Shown: positions 44,994 through 53,028 of the stretch, in pieces
Position numbering within the stretch: position 1 is the first letter of the stretch
Layout of the letters: the number at the start of each line of letters is the position of its first letter
From: an uncultured Dysosmobacter sp.
Lineage (GTDB): Bacteria > Bacillota > Clostridia > Oscillospirales > Oscillospiraceae
Assembly: GCF_947631165.1 (NCBI RefSeq)
Contig: NZ_CANRKH010000004.1
Span: 62,001 to 126,000 of the forward strand
Length of the DNA stretch: 64,000 nt
Reading direction: 5' to 3'
Program-made: the position numbers and the translations under genes
Notes under the pieces: model-generated
What the model saw: only the letters and a program-made list of their open reading frames with translations
Databases searched by the model: none
What the model was told of the DNA's origin: nothing

Positions 44994-46745
44994 TTACTTT
45001 ACCAACAGCCGCTTGACCAGGGCCTCCTCCGGGGTGACGTTTATTGTCTGGCAGGTGGAATAGACCACCATGCCCGGGCGGGCGCCGGCAGGCTTTTTCA
45101 CAAATCTCACCGGTGTGTAGTCCACAGGAACATTCCCACTCTCCCGGGCCTTGGAATAGTAGGCTGCCAACTTGGCGGCCTCCACGATGGTGTCGTCGTC
45201 CACCGGCTGGCCGCCGGTGCAGAGGATCACATGAGAGCCGTGGATCTTCTGGGTGTGGAACCAGATGTCCCGGTGGTCCGCGTCCTTCAGCGTCAGCTTG
45301 TCATTCTGGTGGTTGCTGCGGCCCACCAGGACCCGGAAGCCGCTGGTGGTGCGAAACTCCCGGGGCTTTGCTGTCCGCTTCAGTTCCTTCCTGCCCTTCC
45401 CCTGCTTCCGCAGGAATCCGGCTTCCTTCAGCTCGCTGCGGATATCGATGAAATCCTGTTCTGTCTCTCCGTGCTCGATCTCCTCCAGCACGCTTTCCAG
45501 ATATTCCAGGTCCCGGCGGGCGATCTCCATCTGCTCCCGCAGATACTTCTCCGCGGTCTTTGCCTTGGCGTACCGCTTGTAATACTTGGCGGCGTTCTGC
45601 TGGGGCGTCAGCAGCGGGTCCAGCTGGATGGTGACGCTGGCGCAGTTTTCGTCGTAGAAATTCTCACAGGTCAGCCTGCTCTGTCCCCGCTCCATGCGGT
45701 AGAGGTTGGCGGTGATCAGATCTCCGCTGATCCGCAGCTTGTCCCGGTCCTGGATCACGGCATAATCCTTCTCCTGCAGCGCCAGCTTCCTGCGCAGGCG
45801 GTCCCGGGCCGTGGCGGCGGTGCGGAGCAGGTCCCCTCCCCGCTGGCGCGCCCGCTCCTGCCGCTCCCGGGCCTCATAGAAGCTGTCCAGCAGTTTGCAG
45901 AAGCTGTCAAACCGCTCCAGCTCCATGGCCGCGCCGTATTGCGTGATGGGCAGGCAGGCGAATTCCGCCGGATATCCCTCTTTTTTCAGGCAGACAGGTG
46001 TAAAGTGATTTTCCTGTATTACATTGATAAATCCTTGTATTTCCCGCCAGAAGCATTCTCTGCCTTCCCCGTTCAGAGCAAAGACGCGGCTGTCCGTCTC
46101 CCCGGTCGTCCGAAAAACCAGCTCCCGGGCCATCAGCGGCGAAACGCCAAAATACTGGTCTAGCAGGAAGGCGTCCAACAGCTGTTCCGGGTCGGCGGCT
46201 GCCAGCTTCTCCCGGAAGCCCGCCTCAGTCTCCTCCGTCACCGGCAGGCGGCCTGTGGAGGCCGGCGGTTCATAATACAGCCCCGGCAGCACCTGTCGGG
46301 CGGCGGACATGTCCGCGTCGACCCGGCGCATGCAGTCGATGATCCGTCCTTCCCCGTCCAGCAGGATCAGGTTGGACCGGCGGCCCATGGCCTCCAGCAC
46401 CAGGGTCCGGCGGCCCGGCTGGCCAAAATCGTCGGTGATGTCCAGCTCCAGCCGAACCAGCCGCTCCAGGGGCGGCTGAGCTATGGCAGCCACCCGGGCG
46501 CCCACCAGATGCTTGCGAAGCAGCATGCAGAACATGGGCGGCTCCGCCGGATTGTCCCGGCTCAGCTCCGTCAGCTGGATGCGAGACGCATTGGCTCCGG
46601 CGTTCAGCAGCAACCGGCGGTTTCCCCGCAGCAGCAGGATCACCTGATCCCGGGCAGGCTGCTGGACCTTGTCGATGCGCAGGCCCAACAGCTGGGGCCG
46701 CAGCTCCTCCACAACAGCCTGTAAACAGATCGCGTCCAGTGCCAT
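44994..46745 (-). CDS. rqcH: Ribosome quality-control factor RqcH (NFACT family)
   Basis: Homolog of eukaryotic Rqc2/NEMF. It binds obstructed 50S subunits and directs C-terminal alanine tailing of stalled chains. The 583 residues hold the NFACT-N domain (MALDAICLQAVVEELRPQL), a long coiled-coil middle (KYYKRYAKAKTAEKYLREQM) and the C-terminal NFACT-R domain (FRVLVGRSNHQNDKLTLKDA, DIWFHTQKIHGSHVIL). It was formerly called a fibronectin-binding protein. Its ATG overlaps the mrnC stop (TGATG). Confidence 0.94.
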   Translation of the reverse strand: MALDAICLQAVVEELRPQLLGLRIDKVQQPARDQVILLLRGNRRLLLNAGANASRIQLTELSRDNPAEPPMFCMLLRKHLVGARVAAIAQPPLERLVRLELDITDDFGQPGRRTLVLEAMGRRSNLILLDGEGRIIDCMRRVDADMSAARQVLPGLYYEPPASTGRLPVTEETEAGFREKLAAADPEQLLDAFLLDQYFGVSPLMARELVFRTTGETDSRVFALNGEGRECFWREIQGFINVIQENHFTPVCLKKEGYPAEFACLPITQYGAAMELERFDSFCKLLDSFYEARERQERARQRGGDLLRTAATARDRLRRKLALQEKDYAVIQDRDKLRISGDLITANLYRMERGQSRLTCENFYDENCASVTIQLDPLLTPQQNAAKYYKRYAKAKTAEKYLREQMEIARRDLEYLESVLEEIEHGETEQDFIDIRSELKEAGFLRKQGKGRKELKRTAKPREFRTTSGFRVLVGRSNHQNDKLTLKDADHRDIWFHTQKIHGSHVILCTGGQPVDDDTIVEAAKLAAYYSKARESGNVPVDYTPVRFVKKPAGARPGMVVYSTCQTINVTPEEALVKRLLVK

Positions 46746-47152
46746 CAGTCAGTTTCCTCCATCATCTTTTGAAACAGCTCATTGATCCGGTCCCGCTCCC
46801 CCCGCAGAAACAACCAGCCCAGCAGCGCTTCCAGCGCCGTGGCCTCGCCGTACTGGGCGCGGCTGGCGTGGCCGGGAATGGACTTCACCTGGGCGTTGCG
46901 GCCCCGCTTGAATACTGCCAGCTCTTCCGCTGTCAGCAGCGGCAGGATGCGCTCAGCCCGTTCCGCCTGAGACTCGGCGCACACCAGCCGAATGGTGGCT
47001 TGGTGCAGTCCCTTTCCGGTGGCCTTGCCGTGGGCGCACAGCCAGGATCGGACCAGAAGTTCAAACACCGCGTCCCCCATGTGGGCCAGGCCGATGGAGC
47101 TGATGGCCCGAAGCTGATCATTCGTGAGACACGGCGCAAAATCGTTTTCCAT
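46745..47152 (-). CDS. mrnC: Mini-ribonuclease 3
   Basis: RNase III-like enzyme without the dsRNA-binding domain that matures 23S rRNA ends. The 135 residues contain GLAHMGDAVFELLVRSWL with the catalytic Asp, and EATALEALLGWLFL with the second acidic cluster. GGAG lies 6 nt before the ATG. It is the first gene of a two-gene operon with rqcH. Confidence 0.92.
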   Translation of the reverse strand: MENDFAPCLTNDQLRAISSIGLAHMGDAVFELLVRSWLCAHGKATGKGLHQATIRLVCAESQAERAERILPLLTAEELAVFKRGRNAQVKSIPGHASRAQYGEATALEALLGWLFLRGERDRINELFQKMMEETD

Positions 47153-47186
47153 GAAACACTCCTCATATATTTACACTTTAGCGTTT

Positions 47187-47215
47187 ATTATATCACGATT
47201 TTTGTATTTTGTCAC
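47187..47215 (-). promoter_or_regulatory. Predicted sigma-A promoter of mrnC-rqcH
   Basis: Minus-strand GTGACA and TATAAT with a 17-nt spacer, about 35 nt before mrnC. Confidence 0.75.
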
Positions 47216-47219
47216 TCCG

Positions 47220-47348
47220 GATTTTGCAGTGGAACGCCGGAAGAACAGCTCTTGGGCACAGACTGCCCCTCCGCATTCTCCACTCCCAGGCAGGACTGGC
47301 GAGGGCGGCCCTCCGCAAAATCAAACGGGAGGAGCAGTGACTCCTCCC
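47220..47348 (+). other. Possible small structured RNA
   Basis: Between the mrnC promoter and the Cys-rich gene lie 129 nt closed by GATTTTGC/GCAAAATC (47220-47227 with 47315-47322). Next comes AGTGGA/TCCACT (47228-47233 with 47279-47284), with GGGCA/TGCCC inside. A terminator-like hairpin GGGAGGAG/CTCCTCCC and TCTCTT follows. The plus strand is preferred because of that hairpin. I could not match it to 6S, SRP or a known riboswitch. Confidence 0.35.
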
Positions 47349-47372
47349 TCTCTTAAACACGCTGACATCTGA

Positions 47373-47402
47373 GCGCCCCGGACCCTTTCGGGTCCGGGGC
47401 GC
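47373..47402 (-). terminator. Terminator after the Cys-rich peptide gene
   Basis: A perfect 13-bp stem GCGCCCCGGACCC with a 4-nt loop, 18 nt after the stop codon. The T tract is poor. Confidence 0.65.
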
Positions 47403-47419
47403 TGTTCACTCATGAACGA

Positions 47420-47560
47420 TCAGCAGCAGGGATTGTTGTTGCAGCCGCAATTGTTGTTGCAGCCACAGCCGGAGCCGCTGTTTCCGCAGCAGCACCAGAT
47501 GATGATCAGCAGAATGATGATCCAGCAGCAGTTGCCGCCGCCAAAGCCGTTATTGCACAT
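47420..47560 (-). CDS. Cysteine-rich 46-aa membrane peptide
   Basis: A small protein with 12 Cys in 46 residues: a short Gly/Asn/Cys head, one hydrophobic helix (WIIILLIIIW, residues 13-22), then CCCGNSGSGCGCNNNCGCNN and a terminal PCC. AGGAGG lies 8 nt before the ATG and a strong hairpin follows the stop, so the gene looks real in spite of its size. Similar Cys/Gly/Asn-rich short proteins are known in Clostridia under names such as high-cysteine or YjcZ-like, some linked to spores; the function is unknown. Confidence 0.75.
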   Translation of the reverse strand: MCNNGFGGGNCCWIIILLIIIWCCCGNSGSGCGCNNNCGCNNNPCC

Positions 47561-47650
47561 ACAGGAGACCTCCTATGAAATGTTGGCCGTATTTGCCGGC
47601 CTCACCCCATAGTATGCGGTCCCCAGCCAGGGGTTCCCGAAAATTTCAGC

Positions 47651-48733
47651 TCACAGCCGCCAGCCGGTCACCAGCATGGCGGCGCTCTCCCGCTCCATCT
47701 GGGTAAACACACCCTTTTCCGTCAGCATATCCCCCAGGGTCCGGCTCCCGTCAGGCAAAAATGTCTCCAGCGCGTACCAGGAGATATACACCAGTTCCGC
47801 CCGGAGGAAGCGGTCTGTCCTGAGCATCTCCGCCTCTCCGGCAGTCAGCAGTCCCGCCGTCTGGGCGCGGGACAGGGTATCGGACAGGTCCGTGTTGGCG
47901 GCGGAGCTGTATCCCATGGCCCGCAGCATGAACTCTGTGTACTGATAGGCATTCACCGCTCCGGTTGGCTTGAACAGTGTGGCGGTATAGCCGTTGGTGT
48001 AGCCCATCTCATATGCATATCCCACATATTTCTCCGCATCGGAGCCTTTGGCAATGTCCGTAAAGGGGATAGCTCCGGACCAGGACAGTGCCTGATCCTC
48101 CTCCCCCAGCACGCGGATGAACATGATCAGCGCCTGGAGCCGGGTGGGCGCTGCTTCCAGGTCAAAGCCCTGTCCATAGCCGGTAAAGCTGCCCTTGAAC
48201 AGGTGCAGCTCCTTCAGCGCGGCAGCCATGGCGTTGTAATCCACTTCGCCGGACTCCATGCGGCTGGCGCTGCCCTGATGATCCAGCACCGCCGTTTTCG
48301 AGGTGATCATAAAGGAGGCTGCGGTATCCTCCGCCACGATATAGCGATGGTTCGCTTGGAGCGCCGCCCCGCTGGCGGCCACAGTCCCGGTGGTAGTATC
48401 CACCACTGCCCCGGAATCGTAGGTGATCCGGCCGCTTCCGGCCAACAGCAGCACATTGGCGCCGGTCTCTCCCACCAGTACATCGGCCTTTTTCATCCGG
48501 GTCTCCGTCCAAACGGCGGGGTCGGCGCTGAGAGCGCCGCTCTCCGCGGCCTCCAGCAGCGCCTGATCCGAGATATCCAGCCGTTCATCGACCCGGCTGT
48601 CCACCAGAGCCGTAAACACGCCGTTCAGATAGGACAGGGACGACAGCGGGTCCCCCGCGTCTCCCGCCGCCACCGCCCATCCGGCGGCAGCCAGCACGAC
48701 GCACAGCGCCAGCAGCGCGAATTTCTTTTTCAT
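47651..48733 (-). CDS. Secreted S-layer-homology (SLH) domain protein
   Basis: Exported protein of 360 residues: signal peptide (FALLALCVVLAAAGWAVAAG), a unique N-terminal domain of about 170 residues rich in beta strands, then SLH-type repeats from about residue 200 (PTRLQALIMFIRVLGEE, IPFTDIAKGSDAEKYVGYAY, GYTATLFKPTGAVNAYQYTE). SLH modules attach proteins to pyruvylated secondary cell-wall polymers. It is a single gene downstream of rex on the same strand. Confidence 0.85.
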   Translation of the reverse strand: MKKKFALLALCVVLAAAGWAVAAGDAGDPLSSLSYLNGVFTALVDSRVDERLDISDQALLEAAESGALSADPAVWTETRMKKADVLVGETGANVLLLAGSGRITYDSGAVVDTTTGTVAASGAALQANHRYIVAEDTAASFMITSKTAVLDHQGSASRMESGEVDYNAMAAALKELHLFKGSFTGYGQGFDLEAAPTRLQALIMFIRVLGEEDQALSWSGAIPFTDIAKGSDAEKYVGYAYEMGYTNGYTATLFKPTGAVNAYQYTEFMLRAMGYSSAANTDLSDTLSRAQTAGLLTAGEAEMLRTDRFLRAELVYISWYALETFLPDGSRTLGDMLTEKGVFTQMERESAAMLVTGWRL

Positions 48734-48784
48734 AAGCGGGTATGTATCCTTTCGTCGGTCTGGCGGCCCATGACTGGGTCGGCA

Positions 48785-49414
48785 TCAGCGGTTGGCGATG
48801 CGGTAGCTGAGGGTCAGCAGACTGTCCGCAAAGTGGATGTTCTCAAATTTTACATTGGGGTCCGTACTGGAAAGCTCCACATTGGTGAAGTTCCAAAAGC
48901 CCTTGACGCCCAGCTCGATGAGGTGATCCGCCGTATCCTGGGCCACAGCCTGAGGAATGGTCAGCACCACCACATCCACACTGTGCTTTTCGATGTAGCT
49001 GTCCAGTACGCTCATGGCATACACCGGCACACTGTTCACCACGGAGCCGATCACCGCCGGCGAGATGTCAAAGGCCGCGTCTACGGTAAAGCCCGCGTGA
49101 GAGAACTTGAAGTTTTGCAGCAGCGCATGGCCCAGATTGCCCACGCCGATCATAATGAGATGGTGGTCATTGTCCACGCCCAGAATATGTCCGATCTCCG
49201 CACGCAGTTCTTCCACATTGTAGCCGTAGCCCTGCTGGCCGAATTCACCAAAACAGCTGAAATCCTGCCGAATCTGGGACGCGGTGATGTTCATCTCCTG
49301 TCCCAGAGAATGAGATGATATCCGCACCACACCGCTGGCGCACAGATCCGTCAATTGCCGGTAGTATCGGGGCAGCCGCCGAATGACAGCGTCAGAAATA
49401 TTTTCTTTTTTCAA
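48785..49414 (-). CDS. rex: Redox-sensing transcriptional repressor Rex
   Basis: NADH/NAD+-responsive repressor of fermentation and electron-transport genes. The 209 residues contain an N-terminal winged helix (AVIRRLPRYYRQL, ITASQIRQDFSCFGEFG) and a Rossmann domain (IMIGVGNLGHALL). The start is TTG, giving MKKENISDAVIRRLP: AGGAG lies 7 nt before it, while an upstream in-frame GTG overlaps that RBS. Two Rex-box-like 18-mers lie within 80 nt upstream, so autoregulation is likely. Confidence 0.95.
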   Translation of the reverse strand: MKKENISDAVIRRLPRYYRQLTDLCASGVVRISSHSLGQEMNITASQIRQDFSCFGEFGQQGYGYNVEELRAEIGHILGVDNDHHLIMIGVGNLGHALLQNFKFSHAGFTVDAAFDISPAVIGSVVNSVPVYAMSVLDSYIEKHSVDVVVLTIPQAVAQDTADHLIELGVKGFWNFTNVELSSTDPNVKFENIHFADSLLTLSYRIANR

Positions 49415-49440
49415 AGCACTCACTCCTAAGTCACAGGTCT

Positions 49441-49489
49441 TGTTAAGTATTTTTCAATGAACCACGAAATTTGTTAAATATTTTTCAAT
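49441..49489. promoter_or_regulatory. Two Rex boxes upstream of rex
   Basis: TTGTTAAGTATTTTTCAA (49441-49458) and TTGTTAAATATTTTTCAA (49472-49489) are spaced about three helical turns apart. Each has a perfect left half of the known Rex consensus TTGTTAA-N4-TTAACAA and a degenerate right half. Confidence 0.65.
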
Positions 49490-49562
49490 ATATAGTTTAT
49501 CTCAAAAGCTTCAAGTTGTCAATTTTTTTAACAATCTTTTTTATATTTTTTCTGAAAAGTTC

Positions 49563-49591
49563 TTTACATCGAAAATCTTTTCTGCTATACT
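49563..49591 (+). promoter_or_regulatory. Predicted sigma-A promoter of tRNA-Arg(CCG)
   Basis: TTTACA and TATACT with a 17-nt spacer, ending 36 nt before the tRNA. Confidence 0.7.
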
Positions 49592-49627
49592 ACCAAAAGA
49601 TGTGTGAGATACATGTCTCTTGCTAAC

Positions 49628-49704
49628 GCGCCCGTGGCGCAGTTGGATAGCGCGTCAGACTCCGACTCTGAAGGCCGCTGGTTCGAATCCAGTCGGGCGT
49701 ACCA
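49628..49704 (+). tRNA. tRNA-Arg (anticodon CCG)
   Basis: A 77-nt cloverleaf: acceptor GCGCCCG/CGGGCGT, anticodon arm TCAGA-CTCCGAC-TCTGA with anticodon CCG reading CGG, T loop GGTTCGAATCC, encoded CCA. Its last 46 bases are repeated at 63639-63684, marking it as the integration site of a 14-kb island. Confidence 0.97.
49659..49704 (+). repeat. Proximal attachment repeat (3' part of tRNA-Arg)
   Basis: 46 bases, from the anticodon arm through CCA, identical to 63639-63684. Identity stops at both edges in both copies. Confidence 0.9.
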
Positions 49705-49707
49705 CTT

Positions 49708-49736
49708 AAAAGACACTTGCGCAAGCAAGTGTCTTT
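49708..49736 (+). terminator. Terminator downstream of tRNA-Arg(CCG)
   Basis: AAAAGACACTTGC pairs perfectly with GCAAGTGTCTTTT over a 3-nt loop, followed by GGTTT. It belongs to the island side of the junction. Confidence 0.75.
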
Positions 49737-49766
49737 TGGTTTAATGCAGACAAAGGAGGGATTGCC

Positions 49767-50314
49767 ATGGCTCTTGAAAATAAACTGGGGATCACATCCT
49801 CTGCTGACCTCGCCTGCGAAGAAGAGCGGATCAGCAAAAAGAAAGCTGTCGAGCTTTTTGACAGGGGCCTGCTGGATCAGCTGGTGGCCGGGACCTTCTC
49901 CTCCCTGCAATTCATCCATAAGTACCTCTTTGACGAGATTTACGACTTTGCCGGAGAACTTCGGCGATTGCAAATATTGAAAAGATGCCGCAGGCCACTT
50001 TTGATGAGATCATCGAAAAGTATGTGGAGATGAACATTGCCCACCCCTTTCGTGAGGGCAACGGACGCAGCACCCGCATCTGGCTGGATCTGCTGCTGAA
50101 AGCCGAGCTGCATCAGGTAGTAGACTGGAGCCATGTGGATAAAGAGGATTATCTGCTGGCCATGGAGCGCAGTCCTATCCGGGATACGGAGATCAAGCAT
50201 ATCCTGAAAAATGCACTTACGAACGAAATTGACAGCCGTAAAGTGTATATGAAAGGTATTGACCACAGCTACTACTATGAGGGTTATACAACCTTCAGGG
50301 CCGAAGAATTGTAG
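49767..50314 (+). pseudogene. Fic-family protein gene with internal deletion and frameshift
   Basis: Fic domain enzymes transfer AMP or other groups to target proteins. The 5' part reads MALENKLGITSSADLACEEE to [12 protein letters not shown] in one frame; after about 49970 the reading continues in the next frame as [17 protein letters not shown] and the catalytic [12 protein letters not shown], ending YTTFRAEEL. About 20 residues normally between these parts are missing and the frame is shifted, so no full product can form. AGGAGG lies 7 nt before the original ATG. Confidence 0.85.
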
Positions 50315-50385
50315 TAATTCCGATTATAAATTCCCTTGCAGATCAATCGGCTGCAAGGGAATTTTTGCTCTGTGTGAATCTATGC

Positions 50386-50601
50386 TTAGTAGCGACCATT
50401 TTTTACTGGAGGAAATTTGTACGGCTCCGCCACACACTGGCACAGCACCGCTCCGCAGCGGCGGCAGATATAAAGCCGAAGTCGGTTGCCAAAGAGTCCG
50501 TGGCATTTGAAGGTTACCAGCGCTTCACCATGCTGCCAGCCAAGGCCGATGTCCTCGGAGCCGCAGTATTGACAGCGTGTAACGGGAATCTGTTTTTTCA
50601 T
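50386..50601 (-). CDS. Small zinc-ribbon protein
   Basis: A 71-residue protein with two Cys pairs, CQYCG near residue 10 and CRRCG near residue 51, forming a likely zinc ribbon, plus a third CQC. GGAGG lies 8 nt before the ATG. It sits next to the dead integrase, a common place for such small accessory genes in mobile elements; the function is unknown. Confidence 0.7.
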   Translation of the reverse strand: MKKQIPVTRCQYCGSEDIGLGWQHGEALVTFKCHGLFGNRLRLYICRRCGAVLCQCVAEPYKFPPVKNGRY

Positions 50602-50615
50602 AATCGTATCCTCCG

Positions 50616-51150
50616 TTAAATTTCCAGTCCCTGATGCAATTCCGTACTTGCCGCTTTCTTGTCGAAGGCGTGGATGCAAATATCCAGCGTTGTGGAAGGC
50701 TGACTATGCCCCAGCAGTCCAGCCACCGTTGCCATATCTGTTCCGTTGGCGATCAGGAGGCCGGCGTTGGTATGGCGGAAGGAATGGATATTCAGCTTTT
50801 CCGGCAGACCGTGCTTCCTTAGAATCAGCTTGAACCGCCAGGTGAAGCCGTTGGGCGTCATGGGCCGTTGGAATCCATTGCGGCGGAACACATAGTCATC
50901 CTCGGTCAATTTCCGTTCCTCATAGGTTTCCGTCTGCCAGCGTCACTCCTTACGGTACTCCTTCAGCAGAGATGCCATCTCCGGCGAGAAGTACACATAG
51001 CGATCTCCCGCTGTGGTCTTCGGGTCTTTTACGATGATGTCCTCGCCGGTGACTTTGACCACGTTCCTCTGGATGTGGATGGTGCGTTCCTTTTCCTCTC
51101 TTTCGGATACTTGCTATACTGGTTCTCCGCCCTTTTCTTGACCTCGGCAC
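50616..51150 (-). pseudogene. Tyrosine recombinase remnant of the island
   Basis: Reading the minus strand, TIHIQRNVVKVTGEDIIVKD to LLKEYRKE, then an in-frame TGA (50943-50945), then the same frame continues RWQTETYEERKLTEDDYVF to HSFRHTNAGLLIANG, GLLGHSQPSTTLD and the C-terminus. HxxR and GH motifs remain. The residue expected to be the nucleophilic Tyr in TTLDxYxHAF is Cys (TTLDICIHAF). The N-terminal part is absent. It was probably the integrase of this island or of an earlier one. Confidence 0.8.
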
Positions 51151-51239
51151 TGTCGAGACCGGTTATATAAGCACAATATACCGAAAGAAAATTCAGGAAG
51201 CTATTACCAGAAGCAACAATTATCCAACAGAATTTTGTA

Positions 51240-51695
51240 TACTTCCTGCCATACTGCGGGAGCGGTTCACCCAGGCCGCCGACGTGAACATCCTGCTGGC
51301 GGGCTGCGCGGAGCCGGACCTGAAGGATCCCCGGCTGATGGAAAAGTACAACGCTCCCACGCCGGCGGAGGCGGTGAAGAAGCTGCTTCTGCCCGGCGAG
51401 ATCGTGGATCTGTCCAACGCTGTGGAGCAGCTGACCGGCTACCGCCGGAAGACCATCAGTGAAGTAAAAAACGGCTGAGGGACGGCGACGACGCGGAATT
51501 GGGCCTGCTGTACTACCTGTTCTCCGCCCACCACTGGGGACTTCACAATCTCCGGGCCCTATGGGAGGGATAGACAGGCTGGCATGACCTGATCTACGCG
51601 CTGGCATCCTATGAGGCCAACGAGCGGGCGGAGCATCTGAAAGGTCTGACGGACCGCCCGAAGGTCAAGATCGTGAAGACCAGGGCAAAAAAATA
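51240..51695 (+). pseudogene. Prophage tail-assembly fragments (XkdN-like)
   Basis: One frame reads FTQAADVNILLAGCAEPDLK to QLTGYRRKTISEVKNG, resembling the XkdN/tail-assembly-chaperone protein of PBSX-like tails. A second, after a stop, reads AELGLLYYLFSAHHWG and, after a TAG, LASYEANERAEHLK to KTRAKK, like the small protein that follows it. No start or promoter is visible. GC is similar to the chromosome. Confidence 0.6.
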
Positions 51696-51720
51696 AAGCC
51701 GCCTCGGAGAGAAGCGGCTT
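51696..51720 (-). terminator. Terminator of the 35-aa peptide gene
   Basis: AAGCCGC/GCGGCTT stem with an 11-nt loop, 9 nt after the stop; the minus strand continues TATTTTTTTGCCC. Confidence 0.8.
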
Positions 51721-51728
51721 CAAATAAA

Positions 51729-51836
51729 TCAGAGAAATAAGAGCGAGAGAGCCAACAGGAGTAATCCCAAACTCATGCAAACAAAAAAGGCCATAACTGG
51801 ACTTTCCGCCATAAGCTCTTTTATATGACGCATCAT
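51729..51836 (-). CDS. 35-aa hydrophobic peptide, toxin- or holin-like
   Basis: A tiny gene with all expression signals: promoter TTGACA-17-TATCAT, RBS GGGGGT, ATG, 35 codons, TGA and a strong terminator, all within about 200 bp. The product starts MMRHIKELMAESPVMAFF and continues as one hydrophobic helix ending LLALSLLFL, with a short charged head. Size, single helix and free-standing unit resemble type I toxin peptides or putative holin-like toxins found in Firmicute prophages. No antisense RNA promoter is certain. It is embedded in prophage debris yet intact. Confidence 0.65.
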   Translation of the reverse strand: MMRHIKELMAESPVMAFFVCMSLGLLLLALSLLFL

Positions 51837-51861
51837 ATAATTACCCCCTATGTTTTAAATT

Positions 51862-51890
51862 ATGATAACACAGCCTATGCAGAATGTCAA
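51862..51890 (-). promoter_or_regulatory. Promoter of the 35-aa peptide gene
   Basis: Minus-strand TTGACA and TATCAT, 17-nt spacer, leaving a leader of about 20 nt with the RBS. Confidence 0.75.
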
Positions 51891-51906
51891 GAAAGGTGGT
51901 GTGTTG

Positions 51907-52884
51907 ATGGCCGAAACCTCTATTGTTGTTAAAACAACAGACAGATATTCGGATGCAGTAAAAAAATGTCAAAAGTAACGAAGTCTTTCAGCAAAGACAT
52001 CGATGAGTTGGAAGATACGCTACATAAGTTGGATAAAAACAAACATTCTCTAAAACTAGATCTAAAAAAGGCTCGGTCTGAGCTGCGTGCAGCAGAAAAG
52101 CAATTTGATTTAACCCGCTCTGCTGCAGATAAGCTGTAGATGGAAACAGCGCAAGCTAACTATGACAGTATTGTTCGCAATCTCAAAGCAGTCACAAAGA
52201 CCGCAGGAGATACAGAGAAAGCAATTTCTAAAGTAACCAACCGTGCATCTGGTGGTGGTTCTGGTACAGTCAATTCCATTGTTTCTGCAATTGCCGCCAG
52301 TGGAATCGGGCAAATGGTTGGGGATACTGCCCTTAACCTCGGTAATGCCATGGTTGGAAGCTTACTCGGTTCTAATGGCGGCACAATTGCATCTAATGCA
52401 TTCTCTTCTACAGCCTCTGGTGCTGCAATGGGAACCGCAGTTTTGGGGCCAGGTGTTGGAACAGCAATCGGTGCTATGGCTGGCGCGGCATTAGGTGCCG
52501 CCAACGGTATTGCCCAAAATTTTGAGAAAAAGGACGATGCCTTTAAATCCGTTGTTCAAGAGCGGTATGATACTGTGACCCAGGAGCAGGCGGACAGTCT
52601 GACCACCGGCTCCGCTCTGGCGGCTCAGCGGGAAACGGACCGCATTTCCTTCGCTACGCTGTTCAAGGACGCCGGGATCGCAGACAAATACCTTTCTGAC
52701 CTGGTGGAAATGGCCAACAACACGCCGTTCCTCTATGACGATCTGACAGCCATGAGCAAGACCCTGGCCACCTACAGCTATGGCGCAGACAGCATTCTGC
52801 CGGTTTTGCAGACCGTGGGCGACACCGGCGCGGCGCTGGGCATGAACGCCTCCGGCATGAACATGGTGTCCACCGCCATCTTTA
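51907..52884 (+). pseudogene. Phage tail tape-measure protein, broken
   Basis: Fragments of a tape-measure protein: MAETSIVVKTTDRYSDAVKK, a frame change near 51967 to TKSFSKDIDELEDTLHKL, an in-frame TAG at 52137-52139, then a long stretch with SGTVNSIVSAIAASGIGQMV, Gly/Ala-rich hydrophobic helices and FKDAGIADKYLSDLVEMANN. Homology ends near 52884, where unrelated sequence follows. The first part is AT-rich and the second GC-rich, suggesting a recombined gene. Confidence 0.75.
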
Positions 52885-53028
52885 AAACACGGTGCCCCCA
52901 CATGCTTTCTCACAGGCTGGACACATCCACACAAAACAATGCAGACAGGGCACATTATAGGCTGGGGCGACCAGCTTGCTCTTGAGCGGCCACGCAGGCT
53001 TCCTATCCGTCTTGTCTCAGCTCCCGTG

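Noticed and set aside
47220-47348. 6S or SRP RNA
   Set aside because: The length is too short for 6S, there is no central bubble, and the SRP tetraloop and GGAAG asymmetric loop are not in the right structural context.
49623-49973. Minus-strand frame with TPDWIRTSGLQSRSLTRYPT
   Set aside because: This peptide is the antisense translation of the tRNA-Arg gene, a known annotation artefact; the same occurs at 63576-63965 over the distal repeat.
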